This document shows positions 16,221 to 24,922 of a DNA stretch of 64,000 nt, in pieces. Every line of letters begins with the position of its first letter. Position 1 is the stretch's first letter. The DNA comes from Candidatus Abyssobacteria bacterium SURF_17 (GTDB taxonomy: Bacteria > Abyssobacteria > SURF-5), in the NCBI GenBank assembly GCA_003598055.1, contig QZKI01000143.1:1-64000 (forward strand), given 5' to 3'. A program made the translations under genes and the position numbers. The notes under the pieces are model-generated. The model saw only the letters and a list, made by a program, of their open reading frames with translations. It was not told where the DNA came from and ran no database searches.

Positions 16221-17441
16221 TTATTGAACCATCTGATTGATGTCGAATATCGGCAGGAGCACGGCCAGCACAATGAAGCCCACAACGACGGCCATGATCA
16301 CTATCATCGCTGGCTCCAGCAGGGACACGATGCCGGCGAGCGTCGTATCCACCTCGTCATCGAAGGTGTCAGCCACTTTGATGAGCATATCTTCGAGTTG
16401 GCCGCTGCGCTCTCCCAGTGCGATCATATGAGTCACGACCGGTGGAAATGCTGCGCTGCGCTTCAAAGAGGTGGCCAGGTCATCTCCTTTCCGCACGCTC
16501 TCCTGCGCCTGTTCGATGGCGCCTGCAATGATACGGTTGTTGACGATGTTCCTGACAATGTCGAGTGAGTCCATCAGTCCGACCCCGCTCTTCGTGAGCG
16601 TGCCGAGTGTGCGAGCGAAGCGCGCAACGGCCATCTTGCGGTTCAGCTTGCCGAAGATAGGCAGCCGCAGCTTCATCTTGTCCCATGCGGCGCCACCGGC
16701 CTCCGTCTTCAGATACCGGTTGAGCAATAGCAGGACGATCGCCAATGACGCGAACATCAGCAACCAATATTCCCTGAGGAAGGTGGATACATTAATGAGA
16801 ATCACCGTCGGCGTCGGGAGTGCGCGGTTCACCTGCATGAATATCTTCGTAATGGTAGGGATGATATAGGTGAGCAGGAACAAGACCACGCCTACCCCCA
16901 CCATGACCATGAGGCACGGGTAGAGGAGGGCGGAGGTTACTCGCCTTCTGAGAGCGAGTTGTTTTTCCATGTAGTCCGCAAGCCGGAACAATACGACCTC
17001 GAGCGCTCCCGATGATTCTCCGGCCTTGACCATGTTCACATAGAGTTGCGGAAAAGCGCGTCGATGCTGTGCGAGCGCCGCCGAAAGCGAGGCGCCCTCG
17101 CTGATGGTCTCCTTTATATCATAGACGGTTCTTACCAGGCCTTTGCTGTCAATTTGCTCGAGGACCGCGTTGAGCGCGTCAACGAGCGGCATGCCGGCCT
17201 GGAGCAACACGGCGAGCTGACGGGTGAACATGGCGATATCAAACGTCTTCGGCCGCGCGAAAAAATCCGAAAGCGTGATCTCGCGGGCAGGCTTCGCCGC
17301 AGGAGTCACTTCACCCACCTGCACCGGCAGAAGGCCCATCTCGCGGAGTCTCGAGCGCGCCACCTGCGCGCTCTCCGCATCAAGCACTCCCTTGACGCGC
17401 TTGCTCGCTGTATTGATAGCTACGTATTCAAAAACCGGCAT
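16221..17441 (-). CDS. gspF: inner-membrane platform protein GspF
   Basis: This polytopic inner-membrane protein couples the GspE ATPase to pseudopilus growth. It has 406 residues, normal for the family. It holds two GspF domains, each with the pattern F-x-R-Q-L-A-x-L-L-x-A-G (here F-T-R-Q-L-A-V-L-L-Q-A-G, then F-A-R-T-L-G-T-L-T-K-S-G), and three membrane helices at about 170-195, 225-245 and 375-400. The N-terminal M-P-V-F-E-Y-V-A is typical. The 145 bases between gspE and gspF contain no gene I can support. Confidence 0.95.
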   Translation of the reverse strand: MPVFEYVAINTASKRVKGVLDAESAQVARSRLREMGLLPVQVGEVTPAAKPAREITLSDFFARPKTFDIAMFTRQLAVLLQAGMPLVDALNAVLEQIDSKGLVRTVYDIKETISEGASLSAALAQHRRAFPQLYVNMVKAGESSGALEVVLFRLADYMEKQLALRRRVTSALLYPCLMVMVGVGVVLFLLTYIIPTITKIFMQVNRALPTPTVILINVSTFLREYWLLMFASLAIVLLLLNRYLKTEAGGAAWDKMKLRLPIFGKLNRKMAVARFARTLGTLTKSGVGLMDSLDIVRNIVNNRIIAGAIEQAQESVRKGDDLATSLKRSAAFPPVVTHMIALGERSGQLEDMLIKVADTFDDEVDTTLAGIVSLLEPAMIVIMAVVVGFIVLAVLLPIFDINQMVQ

Positions 17442-17586
17442 TGTGAATACTCGAACGAGAGTCCTCCTCGCAATAGATGGCGCTCAAAAATTACGGGAGC
17501 AGTCATAACCACCAACAGCCTTGGTCATGAATCCGCTCCCTTTCCCCGGGCAGGTCCGAACATATGAGACGGCGGAAGCAGAGAGC

Positions 17587-19305
17587 TCACACGATATCTT
17601 CGCGTGTTACCCGCATCACTTCCTCGACTGTGGTGATGCCGGCGATTGCCTTTTGGGCTCCGTCTTCCCGGAGCGTTTCCATTCCGCTTTTTGCCATGGC
17701 CTCTCGTTTTATGGTGTTCGAGTCAACATTCGTGAGTATCAAGCTCTGGATGTTTTCACGGACGAGGAGCAGTTCGAATATGCCCGTGCGGCCCCGGTAA
17801 CCCCTGCCGACACAGTTCGCACAGCCGCTGCCCCGCCACAGCACTCCGCTCTGGAGCCGCTCGGCCTCTATCCCTATATTCTTGATCTCGAGGTCTTCGG
17901 GCTGGTAAGAGGTCTTGCAGGCGGGACAGATGGTGCGCACCAGTCGCTGGGCAAGAACCGCGACGACGGAGGAGGATACGAGGAACGGCTCAATCCCCAT
18001 ATTCAGCAATCGCGTGATTGCGCCAGCGGCATCGTTTGTATGGAGTGTGCTGAAGACAAGGTGACCGGTAAGAGAGGCTTGAATGGCCATCTCCGCAGTT
18101 TCAACGTCTCGAATCTCCCCCACCAGAATGATGTCAGGATCCTGACGGAGGATCGACCGCAAACCATTTGCGAAGGTCAAATCTATTTTCGGCTTTACCT
18201 GTATCTGCGCAATACCATCCATCATATACTCGATGGGGTCCTCGACCGTGATAATGTTCTTCTCCTTCGCGTTGAGGCGATTGAGAGCGGCATACTGAGT
18301 CGTGGTCTTGCCGCTGCCTGTAGGGCCGGTCATGAGGATAATCCCGTGAGAACATTCCAGCAGGCGGGCGAACTGGTTTAGGTTTTCGGTGCTGAGGCCC
18401 AGCTCTTCGAGTGTGAGGAGGAACGTGCCTTTGTCGAGAAGCCGCATCACGACTCTCTCCCCAAAGGCGGTAGGCACAATCGATACCCGAATGTCTATCT
18501 CGCGACCGCTCAGCATGATCTTTATCCGGCCATCCTGGGGAAGTCGCCGTTCCGCGATATTCAAATTTGCCATTATTTTTATGCGGGACACGATGGCCCC
18601 GTGATACGAGCGCGGAGGCGTGAGCACTTGATAGAGCACGCCATCGATGCGATACCGCACGCGCAATTCCTTCTCATACGGTTCTATATGAATATCGCTC
18701 GCCCTCTCCTTGACTGCCTGCGAGATAATGACGTTCACGAGCTTGATAATCGGCGCTTCGTTGGCGAGGTCGAGCAGGTCCCTACGCTCTTCGAGTGCCT
18801 CCGTCGTGAGCAGTCCCATTTCTTCCTCGTCCATATCCATGATCACCTGTGCCGCGCTGTGGTTCTGCATGTCGAAGTAGTGCGTGGTAATGCGTTCGAT
18901 CTCGGCCAACGGGCAAATCATCACCGTTACCGGCATTCCGAGCAGCATTTTGAGGTCGTCTACCGGTGCGAGGTTGAGCGGGTCATGCACGGCGACCACG
19001 CAGTTACCGTTTTCCTCCTCGCAGATAGGGACCAGCCGGTTCTCCTTGATGAAGGAGAGGGGTACCTTGGAGAGAATGCTTGGATTGACTTGTATGTCGA
19101 TTTTGGGCCGGTAAGGGATATCGAGAAACTCGGCCAAAGCGCTCAGATATTGCTCCTCCGAAAGGCTCCCGTTCTCGACAGAGGCTTCGAAGAAACTTAT
19201 GTTTCTCTCAGCTTGAGTTCGCACGATTTCCTCGAGCTGTTCCCGCAAGACATATCCCTTCTGCAAGAGAAAGCTTCCGATTGCCTTTGTTGCTGCCGTC
19301 GTCAT
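17587..19305 (-). CDS. gspE: type II secretion ATPase GspE
   Basis: This traffic ATPase has 572 residues and lies between gspD and gspF, so it is the best candidate for the dedicated T2SS motor. Walker A GPTGSGKT is at 327-334, the Asp/Walker B region L-V-G-E-I-R-D at about 394-400, and a tetracysteine zinc site at Cys460, 463, 495 and 498. The N-terminal domain (residues 8-70) has lost most of the cyclic-di-GMP pattern seen in the cluster's other two ATPases (S-F-L-L-Q-K-G-Y-V-L, then A-S-V-E-N-G-S-L-S). It starts inside the gspD stop with a 4-base overlap. Confidence 0.93.
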   Translation of the reverse strand: MTTAATKAIGSFLLQKGYVLREQLEEIVRTQAERNISFFEASVENGSLSEEQYLSALAEFLDIPYRPKIDIQVNPSILSKVPLSFIKENRLVPICEEENGNCVVAVHDPLNLAPVDDLKMLLGMPVTVMICPLAEIERITTHYFDMQNHSAAQVIMDMDEEEMGLLTTEALEERRDLLDLANEAPIIKLVNVIISQAVKERASDIHIEPYEKELRVRYRIDGVLYQVLTPPRSYHGAIVSRIKIMANLNIAERRLPQDGRIKIMLSGREIDIRVSIVPTAFGERVVMRLLDKGTFLLTLEELGLSTENLNQFARLLECSHGIILMTGPTGSGKTTTQYAALNRLNAKEKNIITVEDPIEYMMDGIAQIQVKPKIDLTFANGLRSILRQDPDIILVGEIRDVETAEMAIQASLTGHLVFSTLHTNDAAGAITRLLNMGIEPFLVSSSVVAVLAQRLVRTICPACKTSYQPEDLEIKNIGIEAERLQSGVLWRGSGCANCVGRGYRGRTGIFELLLVRENIQSLILTNVDSNTIKREAMAKSGMETLREDGAQKAIAGITTVEEVMRVTREDIV

Positions 19306-21689
19306 TTGGGACCTGCTTCCTGGAAGGAACTATTGGCGCCGCTCTCGCCTAACGTAACGCACCGGCGCATTGCCGCGGAACTTTCCATGCGTTTCTGCAG
19401 TTGTTCGCCTGCCTCGCCCCTCTTTTCAAGAGTTAGTTCGGTGGCCTCCGCAACGTTGGTCACGATGCTCGGTGTGACGAAGATGAGGAGGTTGGTCTTC
19501 CTGTGGTTGGTTGACGTGCTCTTAAATGCCCACCCGAGCACCGGAATATCGCCCAGAAAGGGAACCTTGCTCGTATTGACCGTATCCGTATCTCTGATGA
19601 GTCCGCCGAGAACGAGTGTGTACCGGTCCTTGACCATGACGCTCGTGTTGGCCTCGCGTTTCTTTTCGGAAAGAGCGCCCGCCGCGGTCCCGGTTGTCAA
19701 CTCCGCCACATCGTTGACCTTCTGGACTATCTCGAGACGCACCATCCGGTCCGGGCTGATGTGCGGGGTTATCTCGAGTATTATGCCGACGTCGCGGTAT
19801 TCGAACGTCTCGTTCGTGGTCGTAGTGCCCCCTGAAGGCACGTCCGTCACCCGTTGTGTGATAAAGGGCACATTATCCGAGATGTTTATCACTGCCTTTT
19901 GGTTATCCAGCGTGAGCACATGCGGCGCCGACAAAACGTTGAAGTCATCATTGCCCTCTGATGCGCTGATTTCCACAAACGCCCGTATAAAGTCTTCGTC
20001 AATATTCACGTACCCGATGCTCATACCCGAGAAGGTTGACGGCAGCCCAATAACGGGTGTCCCTTCTGCAATTGCCGTGCCGACAGTCCCGAGCAGGGAG
20101 TTGCCCGTGGACTGACCGACTCCTGCAAAGCCATGGTCCTGACCATGGGGATTTGCCGCCAGCCATTGGATTCCAAGGTCGCGCGCGAAGTCGAGGCTGA
20201 CCTCCGCGATGAGCGTTTCAACGAGGACCTGCGGCCGCATGACGTCGAGTTGCTCGATGACCCTGCTTATCACGGCGTAATCCTGCGGAGTCGCGATGAT
20301 GATGAGCGAGTTCGTTGTCTTGTCCGCGACGACCGACACCTCTTTATAGAATGTTCGGACGCCGGTGGTCAGTCCGGGCGCCGCCGCCCCTGCCTGCCCG
20401 GCGGCGGGGGTGGTAGTGCCGGCAAGGCTCGTGAGGACGGCCGCCACTTCTTCGGCGAGCGCATTCTCAAGCCGGTACACATGAATGTTGTTAGCCTCGA
20501 CCGGCGTGATCTTGTCGAGCTCGCGGACGAGGAACTGCACCTGTTCTGTGTCGAATTCGTTCGCCACCACAATCAAGGAATTCGTGCGTGAGTCGGGAAT
20601 AATCTTCAGTTGGGTGGATGTCGTTCCCGCGAGAGCGGCTTGAGGCTGTGCGGAAACGCGACGACGGGTGGTGCGCGGCGTGGGCACTCCCGGCGCGGCT
20701 GCGGCGCTGGGCTCGAGCGCCTGGAGTATTTCCTGTGCCAATACGTCCGCTTGCGCATTGACGAGAGGGATAATAGTGATGGCCAGCTCGAAGCCCGGCA
20801 CATCGATTTCCTTCACGATGTCCAGAAGCCTCTTGATGTTCGACGAGGTCTCGGTGAGGATGATGGTGTTCGTGTTGGGATAGGCTGTGATATTCGCGTC
20901 GCGCGATATGAGCGGCGTCATTATTGTTACGATCGCCTGGGCATCGGTATACTTCACGGGTATCAATTGCGTTATTATCTGGTCCCCTTCATGGACTTTC
21001 GTTGCCTCTCGTCCAACGCTTACCGGAATGCTTTTCTGCGTCGCAGTCCTGCTGGGGACGACCTTTATCACTGCCCCCATCGGCACAAGAGAGAATCCAT
21101 TGAGCTCGAGGATTGACTCAAACACGCCGTAAACCTCGGTCTTGGGAACCCGCTTCGGCGCTATCACGGTGACCGTTCCCTTGACTCCCGGGTCAATGAT
21201 GAAATTCTTGCCGGTCACTCGGCTCATAACATCAATGACTTCTATTATGGGAGCATTATCGAAGTTGATAGAGATATCATTGTTGCTCTCAATTGACAGT
21301 GGCCGACGCGGCTCCGGACGCGGTGCGACCGTGCGCTCACTTGGGGCCTGGGGAGGCGATGTCGGCCTCGGAGGCGCAGTTCTACGCGGTGTGGGCGGCC
21401 TTGCAGGCGTCTCCGGCTGGGCGGCGGGCGCGGGCGGTTGCTCTCGTACGGGCGGTTCTTGCTGCTCTGTCTCCTCAACAGGTGTTTGTCCCAATGGTGC
21501 TTGCTCCGGACTGGGCGGCTGAGGCGACGCCGGGAACAGTGAATCTTCTTCGCCGACGGCAGGCTCGGTGGGTTCCTGGTTGTCCGTTTCCTGCTCTGCG
21601 GCTTGCTCCTGCGCGAGAGCATGAGAACCAAAGGTGAGAGCGAGAACGAGAAGAATAAACACGAGGATACACATCCGATCCCTAATCAT
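19302..21689 (-). CDS. gspD: outer-membrane secretin GspD
   Basis: The secretin channel of the T2SS has 795 residues: a signal peptide (about 1-26, ending S-H-A-L-A), an unusually long Pro/Glu/Gln-rich segment (27-130), an N0 domain (from about 133; I-S-I-N-F-D-N-A-P-I-I-E-V), N1-N3 domains with a low-complexity Ala/Thr insert near residue 345, and the secretin domain with V-A-E-L-T-T-G and N-T-S-V-M-V-K-D. The end is L-L-I-F-V-T-P-S-I-V followed by a tail that could bind a pilotin, though no lipobox is present. The proline-rich spacer before N0 is not typical of GspD and may span cell wall or extend toward GspC. Confidence 0.95.
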   Translation of the reverse strand: MIRDRMCILVFILLVLALTFGSHALAQEQAAEQETDNQEPTEPAVGEEDSLFPASPQPPSPEQAPLGQTPVEETEQQEPPVREQPPAPAAQPETPARPPTPRRTAPPRPTSPPQAPSERTVAPRPEPRRPLSIESNNDISINFDNAPIIEVIDVMSRVTGKNFIIDPGVKGTVTVIAPKRVPKTEVYGVFESILELNGFSLVPMGAVIKVVPSRTATQKSIPVSVGREATKVHEGDQIITQLIPVKYTDAQAIVTIMTPLISRDANITAYPNTNTIILTETSSNIKRLLDIVKEIDVPGFELAITIIPLVNAQADVLAQEILQALEPSAAAAPGVPTPRTTRRRVSAQPQAALAGTTSTQLKIIPDSRTNSLIVVANEFDTEQVQFLVRELDKITPVEANNIHVYRLENALAEEVAAVLTSLAGTTTPAAGQAGAAAPGLTTGVRTFYKEVSVVADKTTNSLIIIATPQDYAVISRVIEQLDVMRPQVLVETLIAEVSLDFARDLGIQWLAANPHGQDHGFAGVGQSTGNSLLGTVGTAIAEGTPVIGLPSTFSGMSIGYVNIDEDFIRAFVEISASEGNDDFNVLSAPHVLTLDNQKAVINISDNVPFITQRVTDVPSGGTTTTNETFEYRDVGIILEITPHISPDRMVRLEIVQKVNDVAELTTGTAAGALSEKKREANTSVMVKDRYTLVLGGLIRDTDTVNTSKVPFLGDIPVLGWAFKSTSTNHRKTNLLIFVTPSIVTNVAEATELTLEKRGEAGEQLQKRMESSAAMRRCVTLGESGANSSFQEAGPK

Positions 21690-21742
21690 TCGATTGATTC
21701 TCCCGCTGTGGGTCCTTCGCTGTCCATCCTGCTGAGTGCGCC

Positions 21743-22678
21743 TTATCGTATCTTGTATACGAGCGTTCTGTGGCGTCCATCTCGCTCAACCACTACGCGT
21801 ATCTCAGGCGCATTTTGGAGACGGCTGCCCAGACCAAGGACATCATCAAATGTATTGACGCGAATTCCATTGACGCTCTTTATGACATCTCCGGACTGAA
21901 TGCCGGACTGCTCGACGACCGGGCCGGAACCAAGCGCGTCGATTCGGATGCCGGAAGGCTTGTTGTCCACGGTATTTGGACTTGTCCGGAATTGGTTCAG
22001 AACCTGACCGATATTCGAGCCCACTTCCTCCATCAGTTTGCTCCGATTGATGTAGCGCAGGTTTTCATTCACCACCCGTAGCGCTTCCTCTTGCGGCGGC
22101 GAAGAACTTCGGGCGGGAGGACGGAACGCAGCGGTTCGGTCGACGCGGGAAAACGGCGCAGCCATTTGGGGCCCTTCTTCTACGAACGACATTGGGAGAA
22201 TCTCGCGTCTCCCGGCGCGGGATATTACCACTTCGTTCTCGCGCACTTCCTCCAGCTTCGCGTCCGCCACGATGAAATCACCGGTTCCGTATGTGTCCTC
22301 GACTCTGCTTCTCTTGTCGCGAATGACGGCGAAGCTCAGGTCGGGTGAGTCCGCTGCGACGCATCCGAGCAGCTCCAGATCGAGTGTTGTCTCCGGCAGC
22401 TTCTCCTCGGTCGCTTTCTGCGCGGCGACGTTGGCCAAAGAGCGTGCTCCGAATAGATTGCTGTTCTTGAGAGACGCATATTCGGCGGCCGGCTTCACCG
22501 TAGTGCGGTTTACGACGGCCGGGTTAAGAGAGGGCGGCTCTGTCAGCGGTTCAGGTATGGCCGGTTGACCCGCAAACAAAAAGCGGATTGCCTGGAAAAG
22601 AAAAAATACCACCACGCCTGTGAGCAGAATGTCAACCACCCAAAATCCTGCCCGTATGTGTTGAATTCTCGCCGGCAA
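21743..22678 (-). CDS. gspC: inner-membrane coupling protein GspC with PDZ domain
   Basis: This bitopic protein joins the inner-membrane platform to the secretin. It has a short N-terminus, one membrane helix (about residues 14-33), a homology-region domain (60-160; N-L-F-G-A-R-S, then L-L-G-C-V-A) and a C-terminal PDZ domain (about 235-311; G-P-V-V-E-Q-S-G-I-Q-S-G-D-V-I-K-S-V-N-G). The start is TTG at 22678, chosen for the strong GGAGG 6 bases before it. As first gene of the cluster it sits about 30 bases downstream of the predicted transcription start of the 22714-22742 promoter. Confidence 0.92.
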   Translation of the reverse strand: MPARIQHIRAGFWVVDILLTGVVVFFLFQAIRFLFAGQPAIPEPLTEPPSLNPAVVNRTTVKPAAEYASLKNSNLFGARSLANVAAQKATEEKLPETTLDLELLGCVAADSPDLSFAVIRDKRSRVEDTYGTGDFIVADAKLEEVRENEVVISRAGRREILPMSFVEEGPQMAAPFSRVDRTAAFRPPARSSSPPQEEALRVVNENLRYINRSKLMEEVGSNIGQVLNQFRTSPNTVDNKPSGIRIDALGSGPVVEQSGIQSGDVIKSVNGIRVNTFDDVLGLGSRLQNAPEIRVVVERDGRHRTLVYKIR

Positions 22679-22713
22679 GTAATTCCTCCGACAGCAACAT
22701 TGCCGTTTTCATA

Positions 22714-22742
22714 ATTATAAACTCTACCAAAAGCAAAGTCAA
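22714..22742 (-). promoter_or_regulatory. near-consensus sigma-70 promoter of the gsp operon
   Basis: On the minus strand TTGACT (22742-22737) is followed by a 17-base spacer and a perfect TATAAT (22719-22714). Transcription would start near 22707, about 30 bases before gspC. It is one of the best promoter matches in the window and predicts strong constitutive expression of the secretion genes. Confidence 0.75.
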
Positions 22743-22880
22743 TTGGCTAATACGGATAAGCTATGCGACGAGGATGATGATCATACGGTGCGAAAGTCCT
22801 GCGGGGGGTGCGGCGCGTCATGCCCTGCGTTGCATGATGAATTGCGGGTTATCCCCGGTGAAAGCAGGAGGATTTTCATA

Positions 22881-23426
22881 CTAGGCAAGGCCGCGTTGGG
22901 GAATGACGTAGGGACCCTCGGGAATGACGGCTATTGCGCTTTCGCATGCTTCATTCGCAAGCGCACGTGAGACAGCATCTGTGACATTCGCAACTCGAGT
23001 AGCAAAGGTGAAGGGCCACTCGTCGTCGGCCAGGCCAGTCGAGAAGAGATATATCTTGCCTTTGCGCAACGCTTTCACGAGCATTTCCACTTCCCATTGG
23101 TCAACGACGAAGTTGTCCGGATTTGAGATGTGAGTCAGAAATTCGTCATAGGTACCGAATAGGGCCAAATCTTCGAGCATATGACGGAATTCGATGCTGC
23201 CAAGTCCCTGAGAACACTCTGCCGCGAGGATAATGCTCCCGCCGGGCCTGAGAATGTCAAGGGCGCCCACAAGTCCTTTGATGGCCTGATAGTAGGTGGT
23301 ATCGAGCGGATACCCTGCGGCCGTCGTCACGACCACGTCAAAAAACTCTTCGGAGCGTACCACGCAATATCGCTTGGCGAATGCGCACGCATGCTCGTGC
23401 GCAACTCTGTGGTCACCGAATGGCCG
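22881..23426 (-). pseudogene. C-terminal remnant of a LarA-type (DUF2088) nickel-dependent racemase family gene
   Basis: The frame encodes about 181 residues matching the C-terminal part of LarA-family lactate racemases: V-A-H-E-H-A-C-A-F-A-K leads into F-D-V-V-V-T-T-A-A-G-Y-P-L-D and Y-Y-Q-A-I-K-G-L-V-G-A, then G-G-S-I-I-L-A-A-E-C-S-Q-G-L-G. Full LarA is about 420 residues; the N-terminal catalytic half with the nickel-pincer lysine is missing. The homology begins immediately after the TAA of the TIR gene and in the same frame, so the two are separated only by that stop. A GTG at 23363 could start a shortened product of 160 residues. This is best read as a gene truncated by the arrival of the neighbouring island. 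Confidence 0.72.
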
Positions 23427-24611
23427 TTAACCTGCCGCGCCAGTGAGATGGTCCTCAAGTTTTGGACGAATCTGAAAGAGATGCCCCTCAGGCAGAAGCG
23501 CTTTCATTTCGTCACAGCAGCGACCATAACGGGCATACGAGCCGCAGCCATAGTCGCAAGCTGGTTCATGACAAACTACATAAAGCGATCTCTCTGTGCG
23601 GCGTCTCGAAAGTATCGATCGCCATTCCTTCACTTGCATCACAGGCTGGTTGACCGCCTTCAAGAACTTTTCTCCCTGGAGAACGATCACAACACGTGGC
23701 GCGTGACGCAGAATGGTTGCACGGAACTCAGAGAACAGAGGGCTATCCGCGCTGAGACCGGCATCTGGATCAATGGCGTTCGCGGCCAGCAGGGCAAGCT
23801 CGACCCACGGCTTTGTTTGTGCCCGCAGATAGGGCAGCACGGCATTCACTGTGAGATCGCCTCCGACACCTTGGGTCCGTGTGTCTAGCTCGCCAGGGAG
23901 AATCGTTACCGGATAATGGATCGCCTCGCGAAGGCGTCCAGCAATTGCCAAGTTGTTCGTAACAACGGGAATGCGAAGTCCGCTCTCGATGAGTTGGTCC
24001 GCAATGACAAGGGTCAGGGAACCTGAATCCAGAAGGATCCCGTGAATTTCTGGAAGCACGAATTTCTCCAAAACCAATCGAGCGATTCTCATTTTCGCTT
24101 CATAGTTTGTGTAGAGGCGAGAATCGTAGAAATCACCGTACTCCTCGATTGACTTTTCGGATGCGGAACCGCTTGAGACCACCTCGAGCAGCTTTTTCGT
24201 GGCAATAGAACGAGCGCTCTCACAGAATGTTACTGCTTTGTCCGTAACCTCTTGGAGACGCTCTCGATTGAATCGAATATATTCCGTGATTGAGGGAATC
24301 ATGCCTAGATCCTCAATGCCCTCTTCGACGAACGCAAGAATCGGTAATGCCAAGGCGTAAGCCATTCCAACCTCTGAGCTAATCCAGCTGCTTGTCATTG
24401 ACCCCGCCAAAGAGGATGGTGTGACGATGGCGACCAAACATGATGATTTCATTATTTCTGAACGAACCTTCACTGGGACTGGGCTCGGACTTGGTCGATC
24501 TGCGATGATTGGGGAAAGCCCAGCCGAACGCGCAATTGACTTGAAATAGTCGATCAGAAATTCGTCTTTCTCTGAGAAAGAACAACTGAAGAATGCTCTG
24601 ATCTCATTCAT
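23427..24611 (-). CDS. TIR domain fused to a DeoR-type ISOCOT sensor domain
   Basis: I do not know a named family with this layout. Residues 3-120 look like a TIR domain: strand A and box 1 (I-R-A-F-F-S-C-S-F-S-E-K-D), a BB-loop-like segment, V-A-I-V-T-P-S-S, and the helix with W76 and E80 (W-I-S-S-E-V-G-M-A), where Glu is the catalytic residue of NADase TIRs. Residues 174-325 match the C-terminal sensor of DeoR regulators: L-L-D-S-G-S-L-T-L, V-V-T-N-N-L-A-I-A, I-L-P-G-E-L-D-T-R-T, N-A-I-D-P-D-A-G-L-S. This fold binds sugar phosphates, and no DNA-binding HTH is present. The tail has Cys347, 352, 356, 365, 366 and His348, possibly a metal site. ATG at 24611 has GGGAG 5 bases upstream; an ATG at 24623 is also open. 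The 394-residue protein is probably cytoplasmic. My inference is a metabolite-gated NAD-cleaving or signalling effector. Confidence 0.72.
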   Translation of the reverse strand: MNEIRAFFSCSFSEKDEFLIDYFKSIARSAGLSPIIADRPSPSPVPVKVRSEIMKSSCLVAIVTPSSLAGSMTSSWISSEVGMAYALALPILAFVEEGIEDLGMIPSITEYIRFNRERLQEVTDKAVTFCESARSIATKKLLEVVSSGSASEKSIEEYGDFYDSRLYTNYEAKMRIARLVLEKFVLPEIHGILLDSGSLTLVIADQLIESGLRIPVVTNNLAIAGRLREAIHYPVTILPGELDTRTQGVGGDLTVNAVLPYLRAQTKPWVELALLAANAIDPDAGLSADSPLFSEFRATILRHAPRVVIVLQGEKFLKAVNQPVMQVKEWRSILSRRRTERSLYVVCHEPACDYGCGSYARYGRCCDEMKALLPEGHLFQIRPKLEDHLTGAAG

Positions 24612-24922
24612 ATTCTCTCCCATTCTGCGACATAGCGGGTGTACTCGTCACCCCATCCCGCTGAATCGCTAGGAGACTTTAACTCGGGGAATCGACGAAA
24701 TAACAAGAAAGACATGCAACGCCCTGAAAAAGGGTCAGGGCATAGACTTCTCCATGTTCGTGAACGAGAGCCAGTGTTTGGTCTCTTCTCCTTTCGGCGG
24801 CCTCCCATTGTCGGTCGTGCGACGCGGAGATAGCTAGGCTCGCAGAGCTTCTCCTGTGCACCGACGATGGGGTGTCTGGTCCTCACAAGAGCTCTTTTCT
24901 TCGCCGCTTGCGAGGGCACATG
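24612..24922. other. 311-base gap between the TIR-ISOCOT and RipA-like genes
   Basis: No convincing gene is seen. A 103-codon open frame on the minus strand (24919-24608) fills the gap but is rich in Arg and Pro, has no recognisable motif and lacks a good ribosome-binding site. The gap separates two genes on the same strand and could hold a promoter for the TIR gene or a decayed third component. Confidence 0.4.

Noticed and set aside
16208-16285. Longer GspG start adding 26 residues
   Set aside because: The extra residues overlap gspF and are not prepilin leader-like; ATG at 16207 gives a canonical leader.
18601-20115. 504-codon plus-strand open frame across gspE and gspD
   Set aside because: It crosses two confidently coding genes on the other strand and shows only Arg/Ser/Leu-rich shadow sequence.
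24608-24919. 103-codon minus frame between the RipA-like and TIR genes, possible third component
   Set aside because: Arg/Pro-rich, no motif, no good ribosome-binding site, overlaps the TIR start by several codons; treated as non-coding.
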